From Hydractinia symbiolongicarpus (Eukaryota > Cnidaria > Hydrozoa > Anthoathecata > Hydractiniidae), in the NCBI RefSeq assembly GCF_029227915.1, contig NC_079881.1, positions 29,985,501 to 30,049,500 on the forward strand: a stretch of DNA of 64,000 nucleotides, written 5' to 3'. Below the pieces are notes generated by a model. The model searched no databases. It had not been told where the DNA came from and saw nothing but the letters and a program-made list of their open reading frames with translations. The position numbers and the translations under genes are program-made. Shown here one piece after another: positions 47,650-60,433 of this stretch. The stretch's first letter is position 1; each line of letters opens with the position of its first letter.

Positions 47650-49473
47650 GAGACTTGTAGTTTTCAAAAATGTTTTCATTTTTGATGAGACGCTTAATGA
47701 AAGTGGTGTAATCGCCGAGAAACGAAAACCAGCAATTTCCCGTTAATCCCGGGCTAGGCCCGTATAGTCGAATGTATACAAAGAAAGTACCCTGTGAGTA
47801 AACTCATTTCCAAAACGATTTTTTAAATTATCTTTTCACCACTAAAACGCTTGACACTTGTAGTTTTCAAAAATGTTTTCATTTTTGGTGAGACGCTAAA
47901 TAAAAGAAGTTTAATCGCCGGCAAACGAAAACCCGCCATTTCCCGTAAACCCCGGACTCGGCCCGCATAGTCAAAAGTATACAAAGAAAGTACCCAGGGA
48001 GTAAACTCATTTCCCGAACGATTTTTTAACTTTTTTTTTCATACTAAAACGCATGAGACTTGTAGTTTTCAAAAATGTTTTCATTTTTGATGAGACGCTG
48101 AATAAAAGAAGTTTAATCGCCGGCAAACGAAAACCTGCGATTTCCAGTAAATCCCGGACTCGGCCCGTATAGTGAAAAGTATAAAAAGAAAGTACCCAGG
48201 CTGTAAACTCATTTCGCGAACGATTTTTTAAATTATTATTTCACCACTAAAGCCCATGAGACTTGTAGTATTTAAAAATATTTTCATTTTTGATGAGACG
48301 CTGAATAAAAGAAGTTTAATCGCCGGCAAACGAAAACCCGCGACTTCCCGTAAATCCCGGACTCGGCCCGTATAGTCAAAAGTATACAAAGAAAGTACCC
48401 GGGGTGTAAACTCATTTCCCGAACGATTTTTTAAATTATTATTTCACCACTAAAGCCCATGAGACTTGTAGTATTTAAAAATATTTTCATTTTTGATGAG
48501 TCGCTAAATAAAAGAAGTTTAATCGCCGGCAAACGAAAACCTGCGATTTCCCGTAAATCCCGGACTCGGCCCGTATAGTCAAAAGTATACAAAGAAAGTA
48601 CCCAGGAAGTAAACTCATTTCCCGAACGATTTTTTAAATTTTTTTTTCACCACTAAAACGCATGAGACTTGTAGTTTTCAAAAATGTTTTTATTTTTGAT
48701 GAGACGCTGAATAAAAGAAGTTTAATCGCCGGCAAACGAAAACCTGCGATTTTCCGTAAATCCCGGATTCGGCCCGTATAGTCAAAAGTATACAAAGAAA
48801 GTACCCGAGGTGTAAACTCATTTCCCGAACGATTTTTTAAATTATTATTTCACCACTAAAGCCCATGAGACTTGTAGTTTTTAAAAATGTTTTCATTTTT
48901 GATGAGACGCTTAATAAAAGAGGTTTAATCGCCGGCAAACAAAATCCCGCGATTTCCCGTAAATCCCGGGCTTGGCCCGTATAGTCGAATGTATAAAAGA
49001 AAGTACCCAGGAAGTAAACTCATTTCCCGAACGATTTTTAAATTTTTTTTTCACCACTAAAACGCATGAGACTTGTAGTTTTCAAAAATGTTTTCATATT
49101 TGATTAGACGCTGAATAAAAAAAGTTTAATCGCCGGCAAACGAAAACCTGCGATTTCCCGTAAATCCCGGACTCGGCCCGTATAGTCAAAAGTATACAAA
49201 GAAGGTACCCAGGGAGTAAACTCATTTCCCAAACGATTTTTTAAATTATTATTTCACCAGTAAAGCCCATGAGACTTGTAGTTTTTAAAAATGTTTTCAT
49301 TTTGGATGAGACGCTGAATAAAAGAAGTTTAATCGCCGGCAAACGAAAACCCGCGATTTCCTGTAAATCCCGGACTCGACCCGTATAGTCAAAAGTATAC
49401 AAGGAAAGTACCCAGTGAGTAAACTCATTTCCCGAACGAATTTTTAAATTATTTTTTCACCACTAAAACGCAT
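47650..49473. repeat. Domain 3 cycle, 9 monomers
   Basis: This is the counterpart of 38723-40749 with one monomer fewer: A, B, C, D/E chimera, F, TTTTTATTTTTG unit, G, CATATTTGATTAGACG unit, N. Confidence 0.75.
48258..48460. repeat. Chimeric D/E monomer (domain 3)
   Basis: D front (GTATTTAAAAATATT, CCCGCGACTTCCC) joins an E end (CCCGGGGTGT). In the other supra-HOR copy these are two separate monomers (39332-39736), so this is a one-monomer deletion. The switch lies between about 48,348 and 48,400. Confidence 0.7.
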
Positions 49474-50285
49474 GAGACTTGTAGTTTTCAGAAATGTTTT
49501 CATTTTTGATGAGACGCTTAATGAAAGTGGTGTAATCGCCGAGAAACGAAAACCCGCAATTTCCCGTAAATCCCGAGCAAGGCCCGTATAGTCGAATGTA
49601 TACAAAGAAAGTACCCTGTGAGTAAACTCATTTCCAAAACGATTTTTTAAATTATCTTTTCACCACTAAAACGCTTGAGACTTGTAGTTTTCAAAAATGT
49701 TTTCATTTTTGGAGAGACGCTAAATAAAAGAAGTTTAATCGCCGGCAAACAAAAACCCGCCATTTCCCGTAAACCCCGGACTCGGCCCGCATAGTCAAAA
49801 GTATACAAAGAAAGTACACAGGGAGTAAACTCATTTCCCGAACGATTTTTTAATTTATTTTTTCACCACTAAAACGCATGAGACTTGTAGTTTTCAAAAA
49901 TGTTTTCATTTTTGATGAGACGCTGAATAAAAGAAGTTTAATCGCCGGCAAACGAAAACCTGCGATTTCCCGTAAATCCCGGACTCGGCCCGTATAGTCA
50001 AAAGTATACAAAGAAAGTACCCAGGGAGTAAACTCATTTCCCAAACGATTTTTTAAATTATTATTTCACCAGTAAAGCCCATGAGACTTGTAGTTTTTAA
50101 AAATGTTTTCATTTTTGATGAGACGCTGAATAAAAGAAGTTTAATCGCCGGCAAACGAAAACCCGCGATTTCCCGTAAATCCCGGACTCGACCCGTATAG
50201 TCAAAAGTATACAAGGAAAGTACCCAATGAGTAAACTCATTTCCCGAACGAATTTTTAAATTATTTTTTCACCACTAAAACGCAT
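49474..50285. repeat. Domain 3 cycle, 4 monomers
   Basis: A-B-X-N, matching 40750-41561 at offset 8724 bp, including the shared A-unit reading CCCGAGCAAGG. Confidence 0.75.
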
Positions 50286-53200
50286 GAGACTTGTAGTTTT
50301 CAAAAATGTTTTCATTTTTGATGAGACGCTTAATAAAAGTGGTGTAATCGCCGAGAAACGAAAACCCGCAATTTCCCGTTAATCCCGGGCTAGGCCCGTA
50401 TAGTCGAATGTATACAAAGAAAGTACCCTGTGAGTAAACTCATTTCCAAAACGATTTTTTAAATTATCTTTTCACCACTAAAACGCTTGAGACTTGTAGT
50501 TTTCAAAAATGTTTTCATTTTTGGTGAGACGCTAAATAAAAGAAGTTTAATCGCCGGCAAACGAAAACCCGCCATTTCCCGTAAACCCCGGACTCGGCCC
50601 GCATAGTCAAAAGTATACAAAGAAAGTACCCAGGGAGTAAACTCATTTCCCGAACGATTTTTTAAATTTTTTTTTCATACTAAAACGCACGAGACTTGTA
50701 GTTTTCAAAAATGTTTTCATTTTTGATGAGACGCTGAATAAAAGAAGTTTAATCGCCGGCAAACGAAAACCTGCGATTTCCCGTAAATCCCGGACTCGGC
50801 CCGTATAGTGAAAAGTATAAAAAGAAAGTACCCAGGCTGTAAACTCATTTCCCGAACGATTTTTTAAATTATTATTTCACCACTAAAGCCCATGAGACTT
50901 GTAGTATTTAAAAATATTTTCATTTTTGATGAGACGCTGAATAAAAGAAGTTTAATCGCCGGCAAACAAAAACCCGCGACTTCCCGTAAATCCCGGACTC
51001 GGCCCGTATAGTCAAAAGTATACAAAGAAAGTACCCAGGGAGTGAACTCATTTCCCGAACGATTTTTTAAATTATTTTTTCACCACTAAAACGCATGAGA
51101 CTTGTAGTTTTTAAAGATGTTTTCATTTTTGATGAGACGCTGAATAAAAGAAGTATAATCGCCGGCAAACGAAAACCTGAGATTTCCCGTAAATCCCGGA
51201 CTCGGCCCGTATAGTCAAAAGTATACAAAGAAAGTACCCGGGGTGTAAACTCATTTCCCGAACGATTTTTTAAATTATTATTTCACCACTAAAGCCCATG
51301 AGACTTGTAGTATTTAAAAATATTTTCATTTTTGATGAGTCGCTAAATAAAAGAAGTTTAATCGCCGGCAAACGAAAACCTGCGATTTCCCGTAAATCCC
51401 GGACTCGGCCCGTATAGTCAAAAGTATACAAAGAAAGTACCCAGGAAGTAAACTCATTTCCCGAACGATTTTTTAAATTTTTTTTTCACCACTAAAACGC
51501 ATGAGACTTGTAGTTTTCAAAAATGTTTTTATTTTTGATGAGACGCTGAATAAAAGAAGTTTAATCGCCGGCAAACGAAAACCTGCGATTTCCCGTAAAT
51601 CCCGGATTCGGCCCGTATAGTCAAAAGTATACAAAGAAAGTACCCGAAGTGTAAACTCATTTCCCGAACGATTTTTTAAATTATTATTTCACCACTAAAG
51701 CCCATGAGACTTGTAGTTTTTAAAAATGTTTTCATTTTTGATGAGACGCTTAATAAAAGAGGTTTAATCGCCGGCAAACAAAATCCCGCGATTTCCCGTA
51801 AATCCCGGACTCGGCCCGTATAGTCAAAAGTATACAAAGAAAGTACCCAGGAAGTAAACTCATTTCCCGAACGATTTTTTAAATTTTTTTTTCACCACTA
51901 AAACGCATGAGACTTGTAGTTTTCAAAAATGTTTTCATTTTTGGAGAGACGCTAAATAAAAGAAGTTTAATCGCCGGCAAACGAAAACCCGCCATTTCCC
52001 GTAAACCCCGGACTCGGCCCGCATAGTCAAAAGTATACAAAGAAAGTACACAGGGTGTAAACTCATTTCCCGAACGATTTTTTAAATTATTATTTCACCA
52101 CTAAAGCCCATGAGACTTGTAGTTTTTAAAAATGTTTTCATTTTTGATGAGACGCTGAATAAAAAAAGTTTAATCGCCGGCAAACGAAAACCCGCGACTT
52201 CCCGTAAATCCCGGACTCGGCCCGTATAGTCAAAAGTATACAAAGAAAGTACCCAGGGAGTGAACTCATTTCCCGAACGATTTTTTAAATTATTTTTTCA
52301 CCACTAAAACGCATGAGACTTGTAGTTTTTAAAGATGTTTTCATTTTTGATGAGACGCTGAATAAAAGAAGTATAATCGCCGGCAAACGAAAACCTGAGA
52401 TTTCCCGTAAATCCCGGACTCGGCCCGTATAGTCAAAAGTATACAAAGAAAGTACCCGGGGTGTAAACTCATTTCCCGAACGATTTTTTAAATTATTATT
52501 TCACCACTAAAGCCCATGAGACTTGTAGTATTTAAAAATATTTTCATTTTTGATGAGTCGCTAAATAAAAGAAGTTTAATCGCCGGCAAACGAAAACCTG
52601 CGATTTCCCGTAAATCCCGGACTCGGCCCGTATAGTCAAAAGTATACAAAGAAAGTACCCAGGAAGTAAACTCATTTCCCGAACGATTTTTTAAATTTTT
52701 TTTTCACCACTAAAACGCATGAGACTTGTAGTTTTCAAAAATGTTTTTATTTTTGATGAGACGCTGAATAAAAGAAGTTTAATCGCCGGCAAACGAAAAC
52801 CTGCGATTTCCCGTAAATCCCGGATTCGGCCCGTATAGTCAAAAGTATACAAAGAAAGTACCCGAAGTGTAAACTCATTTCCCGAACGATTTTTTAAATT
52901 ATTATTTCACCACTAAAGCCCATGAGACTTGTAGTTTTTAAAAATGTTTTCATTTTTGATGAGACGCTTAATAAAAGAGGTTTAATCGCCGGCAAACAAA
53001 ATCCCGCGATTTCCCGTAAATCCCGGACTCGGCCCGTATAGTCAAAAGTATACAAAGAAAGTACCCAGGAAGTAAACTCATTTCCCGAACGATTTTTTAA
53101 ATTTTTTTTTCACCACTAAAACGCATGAGACTTGTAGTTTTCAAAAATGTTTTCATTTTTGGAGAGACGCTAAATAAAAGAAGTTTAATCGCCGGCAAAC

Positions 53201-53735
53201 GAAAACCCGCCATTTCCCGTAAACCCCGGACTCGGCCCGCATAGTCAAAAGTATACAAAGAAAGTACACAGGGTGTAAACTCATTTCCCGAACGATTTTT
53301 TAAATTATTATTTCACCACTAAAGCCCATGAGACTTGTAGTTTTTAAAAATGTTTTCATTTTTGATGAGACGCTGAATAAAAAAAGTTTAATCGCCGGCA
53401 AACGAAAACCTGCGATTTCCCGTAAATCCCGGACTCGGCCCGTATAGTCAAAAGTATACAAAGAAGGTACCCAGGGAGTAAACTCATTTCCCAAACGATT
53501 TTTTAAATTATTATTTCACCAGTAAAGCCCATGAGACTTGTAGTTTTTAAAAATGTTTTCATTTTTGATGAGACGCTGAATAAAAGAAGTTTAATCGCCG
53601 GCAAACGAAAACCCGCGATTTCCCGTAAATCCCGGACTCGACCCGTATAGTCAAAAGTATACAAGGAAAGTACCCAGTGAGTAAACTCATTTCCCGAACG
53701 AATTTTTAAATTGTTTTTTCACCACTAAAACGCAT
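50286..53735. repeat. Domain 3 cycle, 17 monomers
   Basis: This is the counterpart of the 15-mer at 41562-44605 with two more units. The stretch around 51,060-52,270 recurs at 52,280-53,490 with a 1,217-1,218-bp period, so it contains a six-monomer tandem duplication (E, F, TTTTTATTTTTG unit, G, B, AAAAAAAG unit). The A unit lacks the usual TGAAAG, reading TAATAAAAGTGG. Confidence 0.7.
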
Positions 53736-54953
53736 GAGACTTGTAGTTTTCAGAAATGTTTTCATTTTTGATGAGACGCTTAATGAAAGTGGTGTAATCG
53801 CCGAGAAACGAAAACCCGCAATTTCCCGTAAATCCCGGGCTAGGCCCGTATAGTCGAATGTATACAAAGAAAGTACCCTGTGAGTAAACTCATTTCCAAA
53901 ACGATTTTTTAAATTATCTTTTCACCACTAAAACGCTTGAGACTTGTAGTTTTCAAAAATGTTTTCATTTTTGGAGAGACGCTAAATAAAAGAAGTTTAA
54001 TCGCCGGCAAACGAAAACCCGCCATTTCCCGTAAACCCCGGACTCGGCCCGCATAGTCAAAAGTATACAAAGAAAGTACACAGGGAGTAAACTCATTTCC
54101 CGAACGATTTTTTAATTTATTTTTTCACCACTAAAACGCATGAGACTTGTAGTTTTCAAAAATGTTTTCATTTTTGATGAGACGCTGAATAAAAGAAGTT
54201 TAATCGCCGGCAAACGAAAACCTGCGATTTCCCGTAAATCCCGGACTCGGCCCGTATAGTCAAAAGTATACAAAGAAAGTACCCAGGGAGTAAACTAATT
54301 TCCCAAACGATTTTTTAAATTATTATTTCACCACTAAAGTTCATGAGACTTGTAGTTTTTAAAAATGTTTTCATTTTTGATGAGACGCTGAATAAAAGAA
54401 GTTTAATCGCCAGCAAACGAAAACCCGCGATTTCCCGTAAATCCCGGGCTTGGCCCGTATAGTCAAAAGTATACAAAGAAAGTACCCAGGGAGTAAACTC
54501 ATTTCCCGAACGATTTTTTAAATTACTTTTTCACCACTAAAACGCATGAGACTTGTAGTTTTTAAAAATGTTTTCATTTTTGATGAGACGCTGAATATAA
54601 GACGTTTAATCGCCGCCAAACGAAAACCTGCGATTTCCCGTAAATCCTGGACTCGGCCCGTATAGTCAAAAGTATACAAAGAAAGTACCCAGGGAGTAAA
54701 CTCATTTCCCAAACGATTTTTTAAATTATTATTTCACCACTAAAGCCCATGAGACTTGTAGTTTTTAAAAATGTTTTCATATTTGATGAGACGCTGAATA
54801 AAAGAAGTTTAATCGCCGGCAAACGAAAACCTGCGATTTCCCGTAAATCCCGGACTCGGCCCGTATAGTCAAAAGTATACAAAGAAAGTACCCAGGGAGT
54901 AAACTCATTTCCCAAACGATTTTTTAAATTATTATTTCACCAGTAAAGCCCAT

Positions 54954-55156
54954 GAGACTTGTAGTTTTTAAAAATGTTTTCATTTTTGATGAGACGCTGA
55001 ATAAAAGAAGTTTAATCGCCGGCAAACGAAAACCTGCGATTTCCCGTAAATCCCGGACTCGGCCCGTATAGTGAAAAGTATAAAAAGAAAGTACCCAGGC
55101 TGTAAACTCATTTCCCGAACGATTTTTTAAATTATTATTTCACCACTAAAGCCCAT
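54954..55156. repeat. Chimeric N/C monomer
   Basis: The unit follows CCAGTAAAG like N, but continues with CCTGCG, GTATAGTGAAAAG, TATAAAAAG and CCCAGGCTGT like C. The switch lies between about 54,960 and 55,030. Confidence 0.65.
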
Positions 55157-55359
55157 GAGACTTGTAGTATTTAAAAATATTTTCATTTTTGATGAGACGC
55201 TGAATAAAAGAAGTTTAATCGCCGGCAAACAAAAACCCGCGACTTCCCGTAAATCCCGGACTCGGCCCGTATAGTCAAAAGTATACAAAGAAAGTACCCA
55301 GGGAGTGAACTCATTTCCCGAACGATTTTTTAAATTATTTTTTTACCACTAAAACGCAT

Positions 55360-55562
55360 GAGACTTGTAGTTTTTAAAGATGTTTTCATTTTTGATGAGA
55401 CGCTGAATAAAAGAAGTATAATCGCCGGCAAACGAAAACCTGCGATTTCCCGTAAACCCCGGACTCGGCCCGCATAGTCAAAAGTATACAAAGAAAGTAC
55501 ACAGGGAGTAAACTCATTTCCCGAACGATTTTTTAATTTATTTTTTCACCACTAAAACGCAT
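55360..55562. repeat. Chimeric E/B monomer, copy 1
   Basis: E front (AAAGATG, GAAGTATAATC) joins a B end (GTAAACCCCGGACTC, CCCGCATAG, ACACAGGG). The switch lies between about 55,415 and 55,455. It is followed by an X unit with the private reading AAGTACACAAAG. Confidence 0.75.
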
Positions 55563-56577
55563 GAGACTTGTAGTTTTCAAAAATGTTTTCATTTTTGATG
55601 AGACGCTGAATAAAAGAAGTTTAATCGCCGGCAAACGAAAACCTGCGATTTCCCGTAAATCCCGGACTCGGCCCGTATAGTCAAAAGTACACAAAGAAAG
55701 TACCCAGGGAGTAAACTAATTTCCCAAACGATTTTTTAAATTATTATTTCACCACTAAAGTTCATGAGACTTGTAGTTTTTAAAAATGTTTTCATTTTTG
55801 ATGAGACGCTGAATAAAAGAAGTTTAATCGCCAGCAAACGAAAACCCGCGATTTCCCGTAAATCCCGGGCTTGGCCCGTATAGTCAAAAGTATACAAAGA
55901 AAGTACCCAGGGAGTAAACTCATTTCCCGAACGATTTTTTAAATTACTTTTTCACCACTAAAACGCATGAGACTTGTAGTTTTTAAAAATGTTTTCATTT
56001 TTGATGAGACGCTGAATAAAAGACGTTTAATCGCCGGCAAACGAAAACCTGCGATTTCCCGTAAATCCTGGACTCGGCCCGTATAGTCAAAAGTATACAA
56101 AGAAAGTACCCAGGGAGTAAACTCATTTCCCAAACGATTTTTTAAATTATTATTTCACCACTAAAGCCCATGAGACTTGTAGTTTTTAAAAATGTTTTCA
56201 TATTTGATGAGACGCTGAATAAAAGAAGTTTAATCGCCGGCAAACGAAAACCTGCGATTTCCCGTAAATCCCGGACTCGGCCCGTATAGTCAAAAGTATA
56301 CAAAGAAAGTACCCAGGGAGTAAACTCATTTCCCAAACGATTTTTTAAATTATTATTTCACCAGTAAAGCCCATGAGACTTGTAGTTTTTAAAAATGTTT
56401 TCATTTTTGATGAGACGCTGAATAAAAGAAGTTTAATCGCCGGCAAACGAAAACCCGCGATTTCCCGTAAATCCCGGACTCGACCCGTATAGTCAAAAGT
56501 ATACAAGGAAAGTACCCAGTGAGTAAACTCATTTCCCGAACGAATTTTTAAATTGTTTTTTCACCACTAAAACGCAT

Positions 56578-57795
56578 GAGACTTGTAGTTTTCAGAAATG
56601 TTTTCATTTTTGATGAGACGCTTAATGAAAGTGGTGTAATCGCCGAGAAACGAAAACCCGCAATTTCCCGTAAATCCCGGGCTAGGCCCGTATAGTCGAA
56701 TGTATACAAAGAAAGTACCCTGTGAGTAAACTCATTTCCAAAACGATTTTTTAAATTATCTTTTCACCACTAAAACGCTTGAGACTTGTAGTTTTCAAAA
56801 ATGTTTTCATTTTTGGAGAGACGCTAAATAAAAGAAGTTTAATCGCCGGCAAACGAAAACCCGCCATTTCCCGTAAACCCCGGACTCGGCCCGCATAGTC
56901 AAAAGTATACAAAGAAAGTACACAGGGAGTAAACTCATTTCCCGAACGATTTTTTAAATTATTATTTCACCACTAAAGTTCATGAGACTTGTAGTTTTTA
57001 AAAATGTTTTCATTTTTGATGAGACGCTGAATAAAAGAAGTTTAATCGCCAGCAAACGAAAACCCGCGATTTCCCGTAAATCCCGGGCTTGGCCCGTATA
57101 GTCAAAAGTATACAAAGAAAGTACCCAGGGAGTAAACTCATTTCCCGAACGATTTTTTAAATTACTTTTTCACCACTAAAACGCATGAGACTTGTAGTTT
57201 TTAAAAATGTTTTCATTTTTGATGAGACGCTGAATAAAAGACGTTTAATCGCCGGCAAACGAAAACCTGCGATTTCCCGTAAATCCTGGACTCGGCCCGT
57301 ATAGTCAAAAGTATACAAAGAAAGTACCCAGGGAGTAAACTCATTTCCCAAACGATTTTTTAAATTATTATTTCACCACTAAAGCCCATGAGACTTGTAG
57401 TTTTTAAAAATGTTTTCATATTTGATGAGACGCTGAATAAAAGAAGTTTAATCGCCGGCAAACGAAAACCTGCGATTTCCCGTAAATCCCGGACTCGGCC
57501 CGTATAGTCAAAAGTATACAAAGAAAGTACCCAGGGAGTAAACTCATTTCCCAAACGATTTTTTAAATTATTATTTCACCAGTAAAGCCCATGAGACTTG
57601 TAGTTTTTAAAAATGTTTTCATTTTTGATGAGACGCTGAATAAAAGAAGTTTAATCGCCGGCAAACGAAAACCCGCGATTTCCCGTAAATCCCGGACTCG
57701 ACCCGTATAGTCAAAAGTATACAAGGAAAGTACCCAGTGAGTAAACTCATTTCCCGAACGAATTTTTAAATTGTTTTTTCACCACTAAAACGCAT
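56578..57795. repeat. Domain 3 cycle, 6 monomers (A-B-K-L-M-N)
   Basis: This 1,218-bp cycle is the 7-mer without X: the B ending ACACAGGGAGT runs straight into the AT tract and GTTCATGAG of K near 56,940-56,990. Confidence 0.8.
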
Positions 57796-59216
57796 GAGAC
57801 TTGTAGTTTTCAGAAATGTTTTCATTTTTGATGAGACGCTTAATGAAAGTGGTGTAATCGCCGAGAAACGAAAACCCGCAATTTCCCGTAAATCCCGGGC
57901 TAGGCCCGTATAGTCGAATGTATACAAAGAAAGTACCCTGTGAGTAAACTCATTTCCAAAACGATTTTTTAAATTATCTTTTCACCACTAAAACGCTTGA
58001 GACTTGTAGTTTTCAAAAATGTTTTCATTTTTGGAGAGACGCTAAATAAAAGAAGTTTAATCGCCGGCAAACGAAAACCCGCCATTTCCCGTAAACCCCG
58101 GACTCGGCCCGCATAGTCAAAAGTATACAAAGAAAGTACACAGGGAGTAAACTCATTTCCCGAACGATTTTTTAATTTATTTTTTCACCACTAAAACGCA
58201 TGAGACTTGTAGTTTTCAAAAATGTTTTCATTTTTGATGAGACGCTGAATAAAAGAAGTTTAATCGCCGGCAAACGAAAACCTGCGATTTCCCGTAAATC
58301 CCGGACTCGGCCTGTATAGTCAAAAGTATACAAAGAAAGTACCCAGGGAGTAAACTAATTTCCCAAACGATTTTTTAAATTATTATTTCACCACTAAAGT
58401 TCATGAGACTTGTAGTTTTTAAAAATGTTTTCATTTTTGATGAGACGCTGAATAAAAGAAGTTTAATCGCCAGCAAACGAAAACCCGCGATTTCCCGTAA
58501 ATCCCGGGCTTGGCCCGTATAGTCAAAAGTATACAAAGAAAGTACCCAGGGAGTAAACTCATTTCCCGAACGATTTTTTAAATTACTTTTTCACCACTAA
58601 AACGCATGAGACTTGTAGTTTTTAAAAATGTTTTCATTTTTGATGAGACGCTGAATATAAGACGTTTAATCGCCGGCAAACGAAAACCTGCGATTTCCCG
58701 TAAATCCTGGACTCGGCCCGTATAGTCAAAAGTATACAAAGAAAGTACCCAGGGAGTAAACTCATTTCCCAAACGATTTTTTAAATTATTATTTCACCAC
58801 TAAAGCCCATGAGACTTGTAGTTTTTAAAAATGTTTTCATATTTGATGAGACGCTGAATAAAAGAAGTTTAATCGCCGGCAAACGAAAACCTGCGATTTC
58901 CCGTAAATCCCGGACTCGGCCCGTATAGTCAAAAGTATACAAAGAAAGTACCCAGGGAGTAAACTCATTTCCCAAACGATTTTTTAAATTATTATTTCAC
59001 CAGTAAAGCCCATGAGACTTGTAGTTTTTAAAAATGTTTTCATTTTTGATGAGACGCTGAATAAAAGAAGTTTAATCGCCGGCAAACGAAAACCCGCGAT
59101 TTCCCGTAAATCCCGGACTCGACCCGTATAGTCAAAAGTATACAAGGAAAGTACCCAGTGAGTAAACTCATTTCCCGAACGAATTTTTAAATTATTTTTT
59201 CACCACTAAAACGCAT
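57796..59216. repeat. Domain 3 cycle, 7 monomers (A-B-X-K-L-M-N)
   Basis: Standard 1,421-bp cycle. L reads GAATATAAGACG, as in the cycles at 53736 and 60434, against GAATAAAAGACG elsewhere. X has CTCGGCCTG. Confidence 0.8.
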
Positions 59217-60433
59217 GAGACTTGTAGTTTTCAAAAATGTTTTCATTTTTGATGAGACGCTTAATGAAAGTGGTGTAATCGCCGAGAAACGAAAACCCGC
59301 AATTTCCCGTTAATCCCGGGCTAGGCCCGTATAGTCGAATGTATACAAAGAAAGTACCCTGTGAGTAAACTCATTTCCAAAACGATTTTTTAAATTATCT
59401 TTTCACCACTAAAACGCTTGAGACTTGTAGTTTTCAAAAATGTTTTCATTTTTGGTGAGACGCTAAATAAAAGAAGTTTAATCGCCGGCAAACGAAAACC
59501 CGCCATTTCCCGTAAACCCCGGACTCGGCCCGCATAGTCAAAAGTATACAAAGAAAGTACCCAGGGAGTAAACTCATTTCCCGAACGATTTTTTAAATTT
59601 TTTTTTCATACTAAAACGCATGAGACTTGTAGTTTTCAAAAATGTTTTCATTTTTGATGAGACGCTGAATAAAAGAAGTTTAATCGCCGGCAAACGAAAA
59701 CCTGCGATTTCCCGTAAATCCCGGACTCGGCCCGTATAGTGAAAAGTATAAAAAGAAAGTACCCAGGCTGTAAACTCATTTCCCGAACGATTTTTTAAAT
59801 TATTATTTCACCACTAAAGCCCATGAGACTTGTAGTATTTAAAAATATTTTCATTTTTGATGAGACGCTGAATAAAAGAAGTTTAATCGCCGGCAAACAA
59901 AAACCCGCGACTTCCCGTAAATCCCGGACTCGGCCCGTATAGTCAAAAGTATACAAAGAAAGTACCCAGGGAGTGAACTCATTTCCCGAACGATTTTTTA
60001 AATTATTTTTTCACCACTAAAACGCATGAGACTTGTAGTTTTTAAAGATGTTTTCATTTTTGATGAGACGCTGAATAAAAGAAGTATAATCGCCGGCAAA
60101 CGAAAACCTGCGATTTCCCGTAAATCCCGGACTCGGCCCGTATAGTCAAAAGTATACAAAGAAAGTACCCAGGGAGTAAACTCATTTCCCAAACGATTTT
60201 TTAAATTATTATTTCACCAGTAAAGCCCATGAGACTTGTAGTTTTTAAAAATGTTTTCATTTTTGATGAGACGCTGAATAAAAGAAGTTTAATCGCCGGC
60301 AAACGAAAACCCGCGATTTCCCGTAAATCCCGGACTCGACCCGTATAGTCAAAAGTATACAAGGAAAGTACCCAGTGAGTAAACTCATTTCCCGAACGAA
60401 TTTTTAAATTGTTTTTTCACCACTAAAACGCAT
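59217..60433. repeat. Domain 3 cycle, 6 monomers (A-B-C-D-E-N)
   Basis: Same monomer number as 56578-57795 but different content: the C-D-E module replaces K-L-M. The length is 1,217 bp because the AT tract before C (TTTTTTTTTCATACTAAA) is one base short. Confidence 0.8.

Larger units (their letters stand above)
47650..55156. repeat. Supra-HOR duplication, copy 2 (about 7.5 kb)
   Basis: Compared with copy 1, one monomer is lost by a D/E fusion at 48258-48460. One monomer is gained near 51,430-51,640 (a TTTTTATTTTTGATG unit). A further unit is gained near 52,900-53,100, where a CTTAATAAAAGAGG unit with AAACAAAATCCC appears. The last unit is an N/C chimera rather than N, so homology to copy 1 ends there. 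Confidence 0.75.
53736..56577. repeat. Domain 3 cycle, 14 monomers
   Basis: Order read: A, B, X, K, L, M, N/C chimera, D, E/B chimera, X, K, L, M, N. The two chimeras join a second X-K-L-M-N run to the first without an A unit between. Exact length 14 x 203. Confidence 0.8.
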
